Below, piece by piece: positions 42,544 through 51,125 of a DNA stretch of 64,000 bases (its first letter is position 1; the number at the start of each line of letters is the position of its first letter). The stretch spans positions 294,136 through 358,135 of the forward strand of contig CAVZYJ010000018.1 in NCBI GenBank assembly GCA_963779485.1. Reading direction: 5' to 3'. The notes beneath the pieces were generated by a model that saw only the letters and a program-made list of their open reading frames with translations, was not told the DNA's origin and searched no databases. Origin of the DNA: CAVVJA01 sp963779485 (GTDB lineage: Bacteria > Actinomycetota > Actinomycetes > Mycobacteriales > Jatrophihabitantaceae). The translations under genes were made by a program, and so were the position numbers.

Positions 42544-43554
42544 ATGGCGATCGACGACTTCCCCCGGTATCCGCTGCTGTTCGGTCCGAGCCCGGTGCAT
42601 CCGTTGGACCGGCTAAGTGACCATCTCGGCGGCCCGCGGATCTGGGCCAAGCGTGAGGACTGCAACAGCGGGCTGGCCTTCGGCGGCAACAAGACGCGAA
42701 AGCTGGAGTACCTGGTCCCGGATGCCCTGGCCCAAGGCGCGGACACGCTGGTGTCGATCGGCGGGGTTCAGTCCAACCACACCCGGCAGGTGGCGGCGGT
42801 GGCGGCGAAGGTGGGTCTGAAGGCGCGGCTCGTGCAAGAAAGCTGGGTGGATTGGCCGGATTCGGTCAATGATCGAGTCGGCAACATCATGCTGTCGCGG
42901 ATCATGGGCGCCCATGTGGAATTGGTCGAGGCCGGCTTCGGCATCGGGTTCAAGCAGAGCTGGGAGAACGCCCTGGAGGAGGTGCGCTTCTCGGGCGGCA
43001 CCCCGTACGCCATTCCGGCCGGGGCATCCGATCACCGCCTCGGCGGACTCGGATTCGCGAACTGGGCTTACGAAGTGGAGCAGCAGGAGCAGCAGCTCGG
43101 GATCTTCTTCGACACCGTCATCGTCTGCACCGTGACCGGCAGCACGCACGCGGGCATGATCGCCGGGTTCGCCGGACAGAACCGGCCGCGTCGCGTGCTC
43201 GGGATCGACGCCTCGGCCAAGGTCACCGAGACTCACGCGCAGGTGGAGAAGATCGCCCGCAACACCGCGGAGCTGATCGGCCTCGGCCGGGAGCTGCGCG
43301 AAGACGAGATCACCGTCCTCGAGGGGTGGGCCGGACACGCCTACGGCATCCCGGTCGCCTCGACCATCGACGCGATCCGGCTCACCGGCCGTCTCGAAGG
43401 CGTGATCCTGGACCCTGTCTACGAGGGAAAATCCATGGCCGGCCTCGTCGATCTCATCCGTAACGGCGATATCGGCAAGGACTCGACCGTGCTGTACGCC
43501 CACCTGGGCGGACAGCCAGCCTTGAACGCCTACAGCGCGCTGTTCCGGCACTAA
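42544..43554 (+). CDS. acdS: 1-aminocyclopropane-1-carboxylate (ACC) deaminase
   Basis: A 336-residue PLP enzyme. The PLP Lys50 is in GGNKTRKLEYL, Tyr267 in GHAYGIP, Tyr293-Glu294 in DPVYEGKSM, and Leu321 in YAHLGG. The last two match Glu295 and Leu322 of Pseudomonas sp. UW4 AcdS, which distinguish ACC deaminase from D-cysteine desulfhydrase. It splits ACC, the plant ethylene precursor, to 2-oxobutyrate and ammonia, fitting a plant-associated lifestyle. It is separated from the SDR gene by a palindromic element; ATG 42544 lacks a strong ribosome site. Confidence 0.92.
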   Translation: MAIDDFPRYPLLFGPSPVHPLDRLSDHLGGPRIWAKREDCNSGLAFGGNKTRKLEYLVPDALAQGADTLVSIGGVQSNHTRQVAAVAAKVGLKARLVQESWVDWPDSVNDRVGNIMLSRIMGAHVELVEAGFGIGFKQSWENALEEVRFSGGTPYAIPAGASDHRLGGLGFANWAYEVEQQEQQLGIFFDTVIVCTVTGSTHAGMIAGFAGQNRPRRVLGIDASAKVTETHAQVEKIARNTAELIGLGRELREDEITVLEGWAGHAYGIPVASTIDAIRLTGRLEGVILDPVYEGKSMAGLVDLIRNGDIGKDSTVLYAHLGGQPALNAYSALFRH

Positions 43555-43593
43555 TCCGCGGCCGGACAAGGCGTCCCACGGATTCGCGCGGCA

Positions 43594-44079
43594 GTGGCGA
43601 TCGAGCTGGTTCGGCTGACCGAGGTTCCGCTGGCCGCGGTGCGCACGCTGCTGAATGAGCCGCGCAATGCCCGGCACATGCCGCTGGCCGGCGACGTCAC
43701 CGATGACGCGGCGGCCCGGTGGGTCGCGGAGAAGGACGAGCAGTGGGAGCGCCACGGCTACGGACCATGGGCGGTACTGCTCGACGGAGTGTTCGCTGGG
43801 TGGGGCGGCTTCCAACGTGAGAGCAACGGGGCAGATCTCGCGCTGGTGCTGTTGCCGCAACATTGGGGCCACGGCCGGGATGTCATGATCGTGATGCTCG
43901 AGTGTGGGTTCGGCGAGCTCGGCCTGGAGGACGTCATCGTGGCCCTGCCCTATACCCGCCGGCCCGAACGGGCCATGTCCCGGCTCGGCTTCCGGCCCGA
44001 CGGCGAAGTGCACTATGACGGCACCTCATTCCGCCAATACCGGCTGATTCGACAGACCTGGTCAGAACGTGACCGCTGA
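43594..44079 (+). CDS. GNAT family N-acetyltransferase
   Basis: A 161-residue acetyltransferase. GPWAVLLDGVFAGWGGFQRE, then ADLALVLLPQHWGHGRDVMI, with the acetyl-CoA-binding QxxGxG-like loop (QHWGHG), and AMSRLGFRPDGEVHYDGTSF near the end are the GNAT signs. Substrate unknown. GTG 43594 is the likely start. Its TGA abuts the stop of the convergent DUF5999 gene with no spacer. Confidence 0.85.
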   Translation: MAIELVRLTEVPLAAVRTLLNEPRNARHMPLAGDVTDDAAARWVAEKDEQWERHGYGPWAVLLDGVFAGWGGFQRESNGADLALVLLPQHWGHGRDVMIVMLECGFGELGLEDVIVALPYTRRPERAMSRLGFRPDGEVHYDGTSFRQYRLIRQTWSERDR

Positions 44080-44292
44080 TCAACTCCGCGCCGCGAGGTG
44101 CGGAGCGAACGGCCGGAACGGAATCTGGTTTCCGGCGACGGCTCCGCTGGGCAACAAGTCCGCACCGTCGTCGAAGTGGACGACTCCGTTGCATAGCAAG
44201 GTCCAGCCTTGTTCGTGATGATCGGCAACCACGACGGCCAGAGTGCGCCCGACCGAGTTGGCGTCCGGACACGGCGGCGAATGAGTACACAT
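44080..44292 (-). CDS. DUF5999 family protein
   Basis: A 70-residue actinobacterial protein starting CTHSPPCPDANSVGRTLAVV, with EQGWTLLCNGVVHFDDGADL then LPSGAV. The MC.H.PPCP start and the LLCNGVV..DD..LLP core are the DUF5999 hallmark; function unknown. The two Cys residues could bind metal. ATG 44292 is chosen because ggag lies six bases before it; longer starts at 44298 or 44394 lack spacing. Confidence 0.88.
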   Translation of the reverse strand: MCTHSPPCPDANSVGRTLAVVVADHHEQGWTLLCNGVVHFDDGADLLPSGAVAGNQIPFRPFAPHLAARS

Positions 44293-44397
44293 CTGCATCT
44301 CCGATCCTGCTAGGCGGAGAAGCCCGCGCTGGTTGGTGGCACATTCACACGGGGTACGCGCCGACCAACGCCGACGGTTCACTCGAGCGGGCACCGT

Positions 44398-47300
44398 TCA
44401 GATGATGCCGAGGGTGACCAGGACGGCACCGCCGACCACGCCAGCCGCGGCGGCCACCCCGGCCTTGCCCACATGCGCCCCGTCCAGTGGGCCGATCGGC
44501 AGCAGGGTCGAGCCGGCCATCACGAGAGCGGTCACGGCGAAGGACTGGGTGAGCGGGACGCCCAGCCAGGCCGACTCGACGAACAGCACGACGCTGAGCC
44601 CAGCCAGCGCGAGCGGAGCCGCGAGGTGGACCCGCGCGGATTCGGTGTTGGTCTTCACCACGGGCAGCGGGGCCCAGGGCAGCCCGAGGGCGCCCGTGCC
44701 CAGTCCGAAGGCCAGGCCCGGCAGCCATGACGTCTGCGCCGTCAGGACCTTCGCGCGCGCGCTGACGACGACGCGCGCGTACATCGCGGCCGCGGTGAGG
44801 ACGATGACGCCGAGCGCGTAGGCGGCGATCTCGGTGGGGTCACCGGCGCGGCGCAGATATGCGAGAAGGAACGTGACGACGGTCGCCACAACCGCCCAGG
44901 CCGGATGCCGCAGCCGGTTCAGGCCGCGCATGCCGTCCAGCCGCTCGCCGAGTGGCTCCAGCCACTGCTTGGCGAGATCGGTGCCGCCCGGACTGGACGA
45001 TCGCGCCAACCCGGCCGCCAGCAGGAACACGGCGAGCAGCCCAGCGGTTGCGACCGGCACGGCCTGCTGCGTGTCGGCCAGGGTCCAGTGAGGGGGCAAC
45101 GGCTTGGAGAGGTCGAGCGCCGTTCGGTACACCGACGCGTCGATGGTCAGATCATGGCGCCGATCCTTGAGCGTGGCATCGAGCGCGAAGGCCTTGGCGA
45201 ATGCGCCCTGCGAGGCCGGTAGATGCAGCGGCCCGCGGCGGCCTTCGAGCACGCCGAGGTTGAACCACCCCAACGCGTAGCCGGGGTCAGCGCCGATTGC
45301 CTGGCGCAGCGCGGATACGGCGGCCGCGTCATGATGCTCACGGGCCAGTTCCACGCCCAGATCGTTGGCGGCCGGGAATGCGCCCGGATCACTCTGCAGT
45401 GCGCGGCGGTCGTAGTCAGCTGCTTCGGCGGTGTGGCCGGCCCGGTCGGCGACGAACCCCGCCGTCATCAGGAAGGCGGGATCCATCGGGTCGAGGCCGA
45501 GCGCCTTCGTCACCTCGGACGCGGCAGCGTCCGTTGCGCCGAGACCCAGGTCGGCCAGAGCGAGATTGTTGTGTAGAACCTCGGGCCGTATGCCCAGGCC
45601 GGAAAGCTGCGACGTCCAACTCACGGCCGTGTTGTAGTCGTCGACGGCAGCATGCAGATCGCCGGTCGTGCTCTCGTAGTCGGCGAGCTGCTCGGCGGCA
45701 AAGTAGGACACGGCCGCGAAGCTGTCCGCTGGGTCGGTGTTGTGCTTCGAGCTCTGATAAGCGGAGCCCTGGGTGCCGAGCTGGACGAGCGGGCGAAGCA
45801 AGGCGACCGCCTCCGCATTCCGGCCGGCCGCGAACAGCGCGGCCCCGCGATTCAGCTCGGCCTGATAGACCGCCAGATCGTCGTCGTAGCGCAGCCGGCG
45901 GACCTGGTGGGCCGTAACGCCGAACTGGGCAGCGGCTTCGTTGAAATCGTGCTGGAGAAACGCGATCTCGCCGAGGCGGAGGGCGGGCAGCTCGCTCCGG
46001 TCGCCGGCCGTGGCCGCCCAAGTCGTCGTGACCTTCCGGGCTGTGGGCAAATCACCCGCCCAGCGCAGCAGATTCTGCCATTTGTCGGTGAGGGCGTCCT
46101 TGCTCAGAGCGGTATCGGTGATCGGCCGTTGTGCCACCAGCTCGGCGATCCCTTGTAGGTGGTTGAGGGATGCGCAGGGACTCGTCGACTCGCCCGGCCG
46201 CGTGCCGAAAAACTCGTCGGGCCAACTGTCGAGGGCCGGTGCGGCATGCCCAGCGAGAATGGCGTCGCGTCGCCACGCCAACGACGGGCAGTAGGTCAGG
46301 GGACTGGTCAGATCGGTGTCGTCGCGGTACTGCGGGATGAACGACAGATCCTGGACGGACCCGCCGGCCCCGCCCGGAGGCACGAGGATGGCTTGCAGTG
46401 GGGTCAAGGTTTCGGCGCCCATGGATAGCGGCAGCCACGCTTCGGCCGGCGAGCCCAGCACATCGGACTCCGGCGCTGGGTAAAACGCGACGGCAGGTGG
46501 GTAGGTAGTCGGGCCGGTCTGCGCTAGCCGCCGAGCAACGGTCTCGGCGCCGGCGAAGTCGCGCGCGCCCTCGTCCGCGGCCAGCAGCACCTCGAGCGCG
46601 CCACCGGGCCGCGGCGAACTCGCCACGAGCGGCGCGACAATACCCACGGCTCGCTGCGATTCACCGAGGCCGACGAGAGCGCGGGCCCGGCCGAGATCGG
46701 CGTCATGGGCGGCTCCCAGTGCCGCCGCGCGGTTGTATTGAGTCACCGCGAGCCGAAGATCCTGGCGGGCAGTGAACGGCTGGCTATATAGCAGCCGGAG
46801 GCCGGCGCGCAAATACGCGTCACCGAGCCCAGTAATGGCCGCCGCGTCGTCGGGGAACCGGGTGGCCAGTTTCTGGAACGTACCGATGGCTGCCGCCAGC
46901 TCGCCGCGCGTCACTTCGTAGACGTGCGTCGGCCGGAGCGCCAACTCGATTCCCAGGTGGCGGAGCTGAGCTTGCCCGACAATCCAGCCCGGCGTCGGGT
47001 CATTCGGGCACGCGGCTATGGTGCGCCGTTGCTCGTCGGCCAGAATGCTGGTCGTCGTGAACTGATCTCCCGCCACGAGCAGCAACAGGTCGAGCTGGCC
47101 GTCGCAGCCGCCCGACGAACGGGTTCGATCCAGCAGGGCAAAGGCCGCCTGCGCCGCCTTCGAGCTCTCCAGCACGTCGTATCCGGGTTGCCCGGCCAGC
47201 ATGATCAGCGCCGCGGCGAGCCGCATCGCGCCTCGCCGCAGGTCCTCGGGCGGCGCGGCGTCGAGGATCGGTTCGAGTGCTGCATAGCGATACGGGTACG

Positions 47301-47736
47301 GCGTCGAAGCGCCGCGACCAATCGGCTCCACATCGCTTGACGACGCGAGCATAGCCATCAGCGCTGGAGCGTCAGCCGGACCAAGGGCGGCGACCGCGTA
47401 GGGATAGATGTCTTGCCTGGTCGTGATCGTGACGTGGTTCGGCAACCCGACCGGCAGGTTTCGCAGCACGGTCGTGCCGGGCCGGGTCGTGCCGGCCACG
47501 ATCGGTGTCGGATCCGCCGGCGGGCGCGGCAGATGGCGGGCGGTGAGGCGGGCGACGGGAGCGAAGCCGACAAGCAGCAGAACACCGAGTAGCACAGCCG
47601 CGGGCACCAGCAGCGTCCGCCGGCGGCGCACTGGCGACGGCGTCACCGGCGGTTCCGGGCCGGGGCCGGCAACCGGTCGGTCCGCCGACGGATCTGAATC
47701 CAGCGGGGGATCGGCGATTGGCCCGACCGTCGTCAT
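44398..47736 (-). CDS. Giant TPR protein with C-terminal degenerate site-2-protease-like membrane domain
   Basis: A 1112-residue protein. One transmembrane helix (about 38-60) follows a cytoplasmic Pro-rich N-terminus. Residues 60-870 are helical repeats of TPR type (ALGAAHDADLGRARALVGLG; HNNLALADLGLGATDAAASE; GFVADRAGHTAEAADYDRRA), mostly outside the membrane. From about 880 there are several helices, including SWLPGLAFGLGTGALGLPWA and STLLPIGPLDGAHVG. The latter matches the second motif of M50 site-2 proteases (LDGxx), but there is no HExxH; the corresponding helix reads YARVVVSARAK. It may be a pseudo-protease scaffold. Single gene, GTG-free ATG start. Confidence 0.7.
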   Translation of the reverse strand: MTTVGPIADPPLDSDPSADRPVAGPGPEPPVTPSPVRRRRTLLVPAAVLLGVLLLVGFAPVARLTARHLPRPPADPTPIVAGTTRPGTTVLRNLPVGLPNHVTITTRQDIYPYAVAALGPADAPALMAMLASSSDVEPIGRGASTPYPYRYAALEPILDAAPPEDLRRGAMRLAAALIMLAGQPGYDVLESSKAAQAAFALLDRTRSSGGCDGQLDLLLLVAGDQFTTTSILADEQRRTIAACPNDPTPGWIVGQAQLRHLGIELALRPTHVYEVTRGELAAAIGTFQKLATRFPDDAAAITGLGDAYLRAGLRLLYSQPFTARQDLRLAVTQYNRAAALGAAHDADLGRARALVGLGESQRAVGIVAPLVASSPRPGGALEVLLAADEGARDFAGAETVARRLAQTGPTTYPPAVAFYPAPESDVLGSPAEAWLPLSMGAETLTPLQAILVPPGGAGGSVQDLSFIPQYRDDTDLTSPLTYCPSLAWRRDAILAGHAAPALDSWPDEFFGTRPGESTSPCASLNHLQGIAELVAQRPITDTALSKDALTDKWQNLLRWAGDLPTARKVTTTWAATAGDRSELPALRLGEIAFLQHDFNEAAAQFGVTAHQVRRLRYDDDLAVYQAELNRGAALFAAGRNAEAVALLRPLVQLGTQGSAYQSSKHNTDPADSFAAVSYFAAEQLADYESTTGDLHAAVDDYNTAVSWTSQLSGLGIRPEVLHNNLALADLGLGATDAAASEVTKALGLDPMDPAFLMTAGFVADRAGHTAEAADYDRRALQSDPGAFPAANDLGVELAREHHDAAAVSALRQAIGADPGYALGWFNLGVLEGRRGPLHLPASQGAFAKAFALDATLKDRRHDLTIDASVYRTALDLSKPLPPHWTLADTQQAVPVATAGLLAVFLLAAGLARSSSPGGTDLAKQWLEPLGERLDGMRGLNRLRHPAWAVVATVVTFLLAYLRRAGDPTEIAAYALGVIVLTAAAMYARVVVSARAKVLTAQTSWLPGLAFGLGTGALGLPWAPLPVVKTNTESARVHLAAPLALAGLSVVLFVESAWLGVPLTQSFAVTALVMAGSTLLPIGPLDGAHVGKAGVAAAAGVVGGAVLVTLGII

Positions 47737-47809
47737 GCCGCTGACCCGTCCCCAGTCACCGTGCGCCTCGCCCCGATCGTCCGATCACTCCGCTAGTCAG
47801 GAGGAGATC

Positions 47810-47842
47810 ATGAGCTTAGGAAATACCGGCGCCATCGCCTAA
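47810..47842 (+). CDS. Ten-codon ORF with a perfect Shine-Dalgarno sequence
   Basis: aggagg lies six bases before ATG 47810, and the frame reads MSLGNTGAIA followed by tandem stops TAA TAG. It is divergent from the TPR gene and 30 bases before palindromic element 6. A real small protein this short would be unusual; it may be the surviving 5' end of a gene cut down beside the repeat, or a leader peptide. Confidence 0.35.
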   Translation: MSLGNTGAIA

Positions 47843-47871
47843 TAGCGATCGTGGTTACTGGGTAATCGGGA

Positions 47872-47916
47872 TGATCTTGGACTTATCGTCGCTATCGGGC
47901 GATAAGTCCAAGATCA
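47872..47916. repeat. Palindromic REP-like element, copy 6
   Basis: Perfect 17-bp arms (TGATCTTGGACTTATCG at 47872-47888, complement at 47900-47916) with an 11-nt loop, then CACGACC. It lies between the start of the TPR gene and the 3' end of an LLM oxidoreductase gene, both on the minus strand. Confidence 0.92.
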
Positions 47917-47942
47917 CGACCGAATCCAAGCGATACGGGGGC

Positions 47943-48881
47943 TCACGCCGTGGCAACGCGAAATGCGGCGACGACAGCGGAGACCTGATCGAAATGCTGC
48001 TCGGGATCGTCCGGCGCCCGGAGAGTGAGCCGAACGTCGGTGACCCCGGCGGCGATCAGCGGCGGAACACCAGCCATGGTGCGAGCGGTGTCCACCGTGC
48101 CGCCGGCGTCCCACGCGGCCGGCAAGGTGCCGACCACCTGCAGAGCCGCCGGGTCGCCGCCGGCTGTATCGAGCGCCTCCCGCATGCGGGCGATCTCGGA
48201 CCTGAGGTCCGCTTCCGACCCCAGCCACGGAATCCACCCGGTTCCGTAGCGAGCGAGGCGGCGGGCCACCCGCGGGTTGACACTGCCGCTCACCCAGATT
48301 GGCACTCCACCGGCCTGCCGCGGTTTCGGCATCATGTGTATCCGCTCGAAGCGCAGGCCCGGCGAGGTGAAGTCAGCCGCCGGCTGCGACCACAGTGCCT
48401 GGCACACCGCCAACGTGTCGTCCAGCGCCTCGCCGCGACGGTCGAAGTCGACGCCGGCCGCTTCGTACTCCTCGCGCTGCCACCCCACCCCGACGCCGAG
48501 ATCCAGCCGGCCGTTCGACAACACGTCCAACGTGGACGCGCACTTGGCCAGCACGACCGGCCGCCGGAGCGCCGCGATGAGGACGTTGGTGGCCAGCCGG
48601 ATGCGCGAGGTTCGCCCGGCCAACACCGACAGCAGCGTGATCGGCTCCAGCCAATGACCGTCCGGGCCGGTGGGTTGCCTGCCGCCCGCCTGACCGCCGA
48701 TCTCCGGCCGCCCGTAGGCGTCCAGGTTCTCACCGAACACCACGTGGTCGGACACGGCTAACCGGTCGACACCGGCCCGGTCGAGAGTCTCGGCTTGCCG
48801 GATGACGTGTGTCCAGCCACCCGGGTCGTCCGCGGCGAACGACCGCAGCACCATGGACAGCTGGATCTTGCCGCCGATCAC
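47943..48881 (-). CDS. LLM class F420-dependent oxidoreductase (TIGR03619-like)
   Basis: A 312-residue luciferase-like TIM barrel. VDRLAVSDHVVFGENLDAYG, LAGRTSRIRLATNVLIAALR, RRPVVLAKCASTLDVLSNGR and LDLGVGVGWQREEYEAAGVD are the common signatures of F420-dependent LLM enzymes in actinobacteria. Substrate unknown. It begins at GTG 48881, thirteen bases after another LLM gene, so they are an operon. A later ATG (VLRSFAADDPGGW region) is an alternative start. Confidence 0.87.
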   Translation of the reverse strand: MIGGKIQLSMVLRSFAADDPGGWTHVIRQAETLDRAGVDRLAVSDHVVFGENLDAYGRPEIGGQAGGRQPTGPDGHWLEPITLLSVLAGRTSRIRLATNVLIAALRRPVVLAKCASTLDVLSNGRLDLGVGVGWQREEYEAAGVDFDRRGEALDDTLAVCQALWSQPAADFTSPGLRFERIHMMPKPRQAGGVPIWVSGSVNPRVARRLARYGTGWIPWLGSEADLRSEIARMREALDTAGGDPAALQVVGTLPAAWDAGGTVDTARTMAGVPPLIAAGVTDVRLTLRAPDDPEQHFDQVSAVVAAFRVATA

Positions 48882-48894
48882 CGACGCGAGCGCA

Positions 48895-49869
48895 CTAGGT
48901 TCCGGCCAGCCGGGCCACGACCGGAGCGAAGGTCAGCATGCTGCGCTGGGCCACGTTGACATAGCTGATGCCGAGTTCCTCGCGGCGTTGAACCAGCCGG
49001 TCGCACACGTCGTCGACGGTGCCGAGGAGGGCGTGCGGGTGCTCGGTCAGCTCCTCGGGGGTAACGCCGAAGCGGCTGGCCATGGCCTGCACCGCATCGG
49101 TGGGATCCTCCTGGATGGCGACGAAGTACGCCGCGACCTCGAGTTCGATATCGTCGAAGCGGTCCCCGGCTCCGGCGCGTACCCACTCGATTTTCTCGCG
49201 CGTCGCCGACAAGGTGGCGCTGGTGACGCTGTCTGCCCCTAGCTTTCCGGCTGCATTGTTGAAGTTGAGGCTGACGATGTCGGCCAGCCGGCCGGCCAAC
49301 CGGAGGATTCGGGGCGATCCGCCGCCGATGAAGATCGGCGGATGCGGTTTCTGGACCGGGATCGGTCGGCCGGCGAAGCCGTGCGCGTGCACGTATCGGC
49401 CGTCGAGGTCGACTTCCTCGCCGGTCCAGTGCGCCTTGAGGAGGCCGACGACCTCGGCCAACCGTTCGATACGCACACCGGCGCTGTCCATCGGTATGCC
49501 AAGCCCGTCGTACTCGGCTCCGATCCATCCGGCCCCGAGGCCGGCCTCGAGGCGCCCCTCTGAGAGCAGGTCGATCGTCGCCAGCTCCTTCGCCAGCACG
49601 ACCGGGTTGTGGTAATCCACGCAGGAAACCCGGCAGCCAACGCGCAGCCGTTCGGTGGCCGCCGCCGCGGCCATCATCGCGGTCAGCGGGGCGACGTCGA
49701 CCGGGCGATGTCCAGACGTCGCCGAGATCTCACCCGGGCCGAAATAATGATCGGTGGTGAATAGCGTCGAGTAGCCGAGATCTTCGGACTGACGCGCTAC
49801 GTCGACCCACTGCTTGGCCGATGTCGCCTCGAACGCTTGCACCGAGAACCGGAACGGGCGCAGATTCAC
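48895..49869 (-). CDS. LLM class F420-dependent oxidoreductase (TIGR03621-like)
   Basis: A 324-residue luciferase-like oxidoreductase. RFSVQAFEATSAKQWVDVAR, YSTLFTTDHYFGPGE, RLRVGCRVSCVDYHNPVVLA, and LEAGLGAGWIGAEYDGLGIP match the TIGR03621 branch. IFIGGGSPRILRLAGRLADI is the cofactor-phosphate region. Likely uses coenzyme F420, so the host should make F420. First gene of the two-gene LLM operon; the ribosome site ggaagg lies upstream of the ATG. Confidence 0.88.
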   Translation of the reverse strand: MNLRPFRFSVQAFEATSAKQWVDVARQSEDLGYSTLFTTDHYFGPGEISATSGHRPVDVAPLTAMMAAAAATERLRVGCRVSCVDYHNPVVLAKELATIDLLSEGRLEAGLGAGWIGAEYDGLGIPMDSAGVRIERLAEVVGLLKAHWTGEEVDLDGRYVHAHGFAGRPIPVQKPHPPIFIGGGSPRILRLAGRLADIVSLNFNNAAGKLGADSVTSATLSATREKIEWVRAGAGDRFDDIELEVAAYFVAIQEDPTDAVQAMASRFGVTPEELTEHPHALLGTVDDVCDRLVQRREELGISYVNVAQRSMLTFAPVVARLAGT

Positions 49870-50025
49870 AGATTTCCTTCCCGGCGCGAGTGCGCGCGCG
49901 AGCGGGTCGCACCCAAAATGGTCGGCGTCATCCTGCTCTGGCGTCGTCAGATACTAACAGGTGTCGATGCCCAGTATCTTGCCTCCAGGAATGAGTGGGT
50001 GAGCTCTGCCGCGGCGTGAGGAGAC

Positions 50026-50874
50026 ATGATGACGAGCCGATTCGCCGATATCGACTGGATTTTGTGGTCGGGAACCGTCGGACTCGAGAAGCCGATACCG
50101 GAACGGGTCGAGGCGGCCGTCGCGGCTGAGTTCACGTCAATCTCGGTGAGTCCGCTCGACATCCACCGGGCCGAGCAGGCCGGTACGGCGGCGAAGGAGG
50201 TCGGCCGGTTCATCCGCGATCGGGGATTGCGGATCATCGTGGATCCGGTCATGAACTGGCATCCGTTCTCCGGAACCGCGGGTTCGCGATTTTCGGCGTT
50301 CTCGGCCGAGCAGTCCCTGCGCTGGGTGGAGGTTCTCGAGGCGGTCTCGCTCACTGCCGTCGCAATGGATGACTCGGATGTCCCGGTCGAGGCGTTGGGC
50401 GAGCCGTTCGGGCGCTTGTCTGACCGCGCCGCAGACGTCGGCGCTCAGGTCCACCTGGAGTTCATGCCGATCTCCTGCGTGGCCACGCTCCGGGCCGCGT
50501 GGAACATCGTCCGCGCCGCTGACCGCACTAATGGGGGCATCGTGTTCGACACCTGGCACTTCTTCCGCAGCGACCCGGACTACGGCCTGCTGGCGACGGT
50601 CCCGGGCGAGCGGATCTTCTGCGTGCAGATCGACGATGCGGCGGCCGCGCCCCGAGCGTCACTGCGCGAGGACACCCGCAACCGGCTCCTCCCGGGCGAC
50701 GGCGATCTTGATCTCGCGCGTGTGGTCCGTGCCCTCGCCGAGATCGACGCGTTGCGCTGGGTCGGACCGGAGGTGATCTCCCCGATATTGGAGGCCATGC
50801 CCGAGGTCGAAGCGGCCCAGCTCGCCGGCCGAAGGACGCGAGAGCTTGTCGCTACCGCGCTTGCCGCGACCTGA
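50026..50874 (+). CDS. Sugar phosphate isomerase/epimerase-like TIM barrel protein
   Basis: A 282-residue AP-endonuclease-2-fold TIM barrel. FTSISVSPLDIHRAEQAGTA, LRIIVDPVMNWHPFSG, HLEFMPISCVATLRAAWNIV, GGIVFDTWHFFRSDPDYGLL, and IFCVQIDDAAA, then LPGDGDLDLARVVRAL, supply the metal-binding Glu, Asp, His and related positions of xylose-isomerase-like proteins. Substrate unknown. The start is ATG 50026 or 50029 after gaggaga. It converges on a small gene and the ppdK operon. Confidence 0.85.
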   Translation: MMTSRFADIDWILWSGTVGLEKPIPERVEAAVAAEFTSISVSPLDIHRAEQAGTAAKEVGRFIRDRGLRIIVDPVMNWHPFSGTAGSRFSAFSAEQSLRWVEVLEAVSLTAVAMDDSDVPVEALGEPFGRLSDRAADVGAQVHLEFMPISCVATLRAAWNIVRAADRTNGGIVFDTWHFFRSDPDYGLLATVPGERIFCVQIDDAAAAPRASLREDTRNRLLPGDGDLDLARVVRALAEIDALRWVGPEVISPILEAMPEVEAAQLAGRRTRELVATALAAT

Positions 50875-50881
50875 TTGCCGA

Positions 50882-51097
50882 TCAGCGGTCTTCTTCGGGA
50901 TGCGGGACGGGACGGGTCTGACGGGCCAGGAAGAACTCGCTGGCCATGTCCCGGACCGTGTCGTAGCCAAGGAGAAACTCGTCCTGTGCCGTGCCCGGAC
51001 TCATGTGACCGTCCTGGACTGCTTCGAAGGCTTCACGCATTCGCTGCAACGCGGACTCGAAGACGTCGCGATCTTCGGGAAAGTGGGTACCGACCAC
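50882..51097 (-). CDS. Small hypothetical protein downstream of ppdK
   Basis: A 71-residue helical protein (FESALQRMREAFEAVQDGHM, then LGYDTVRDMASEFFLARQT). No family recognised. GTG 51097 with a gggag nine bases upstream is the preferred start. It lies 28 bases after the ppdK stop on the same strand, so it is likely co-transcribed, and ends eight bases from the convergent TIM-barrel gene stop. The frame open to 51277 overlaps ppdK and is not coding there. Confidence 0.6.
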   Translation of the reverse strand: MVGTHFPEDRDVFESALQRMREAFEAVQDGHMSPGTAQDEFLLGYDTVRDMASEFFLARQTRPVPHPEEDR

Positions 51098-51125
51098 AGT
51101 GAGCGCTCCCGTCAGTTCGCGGTCG

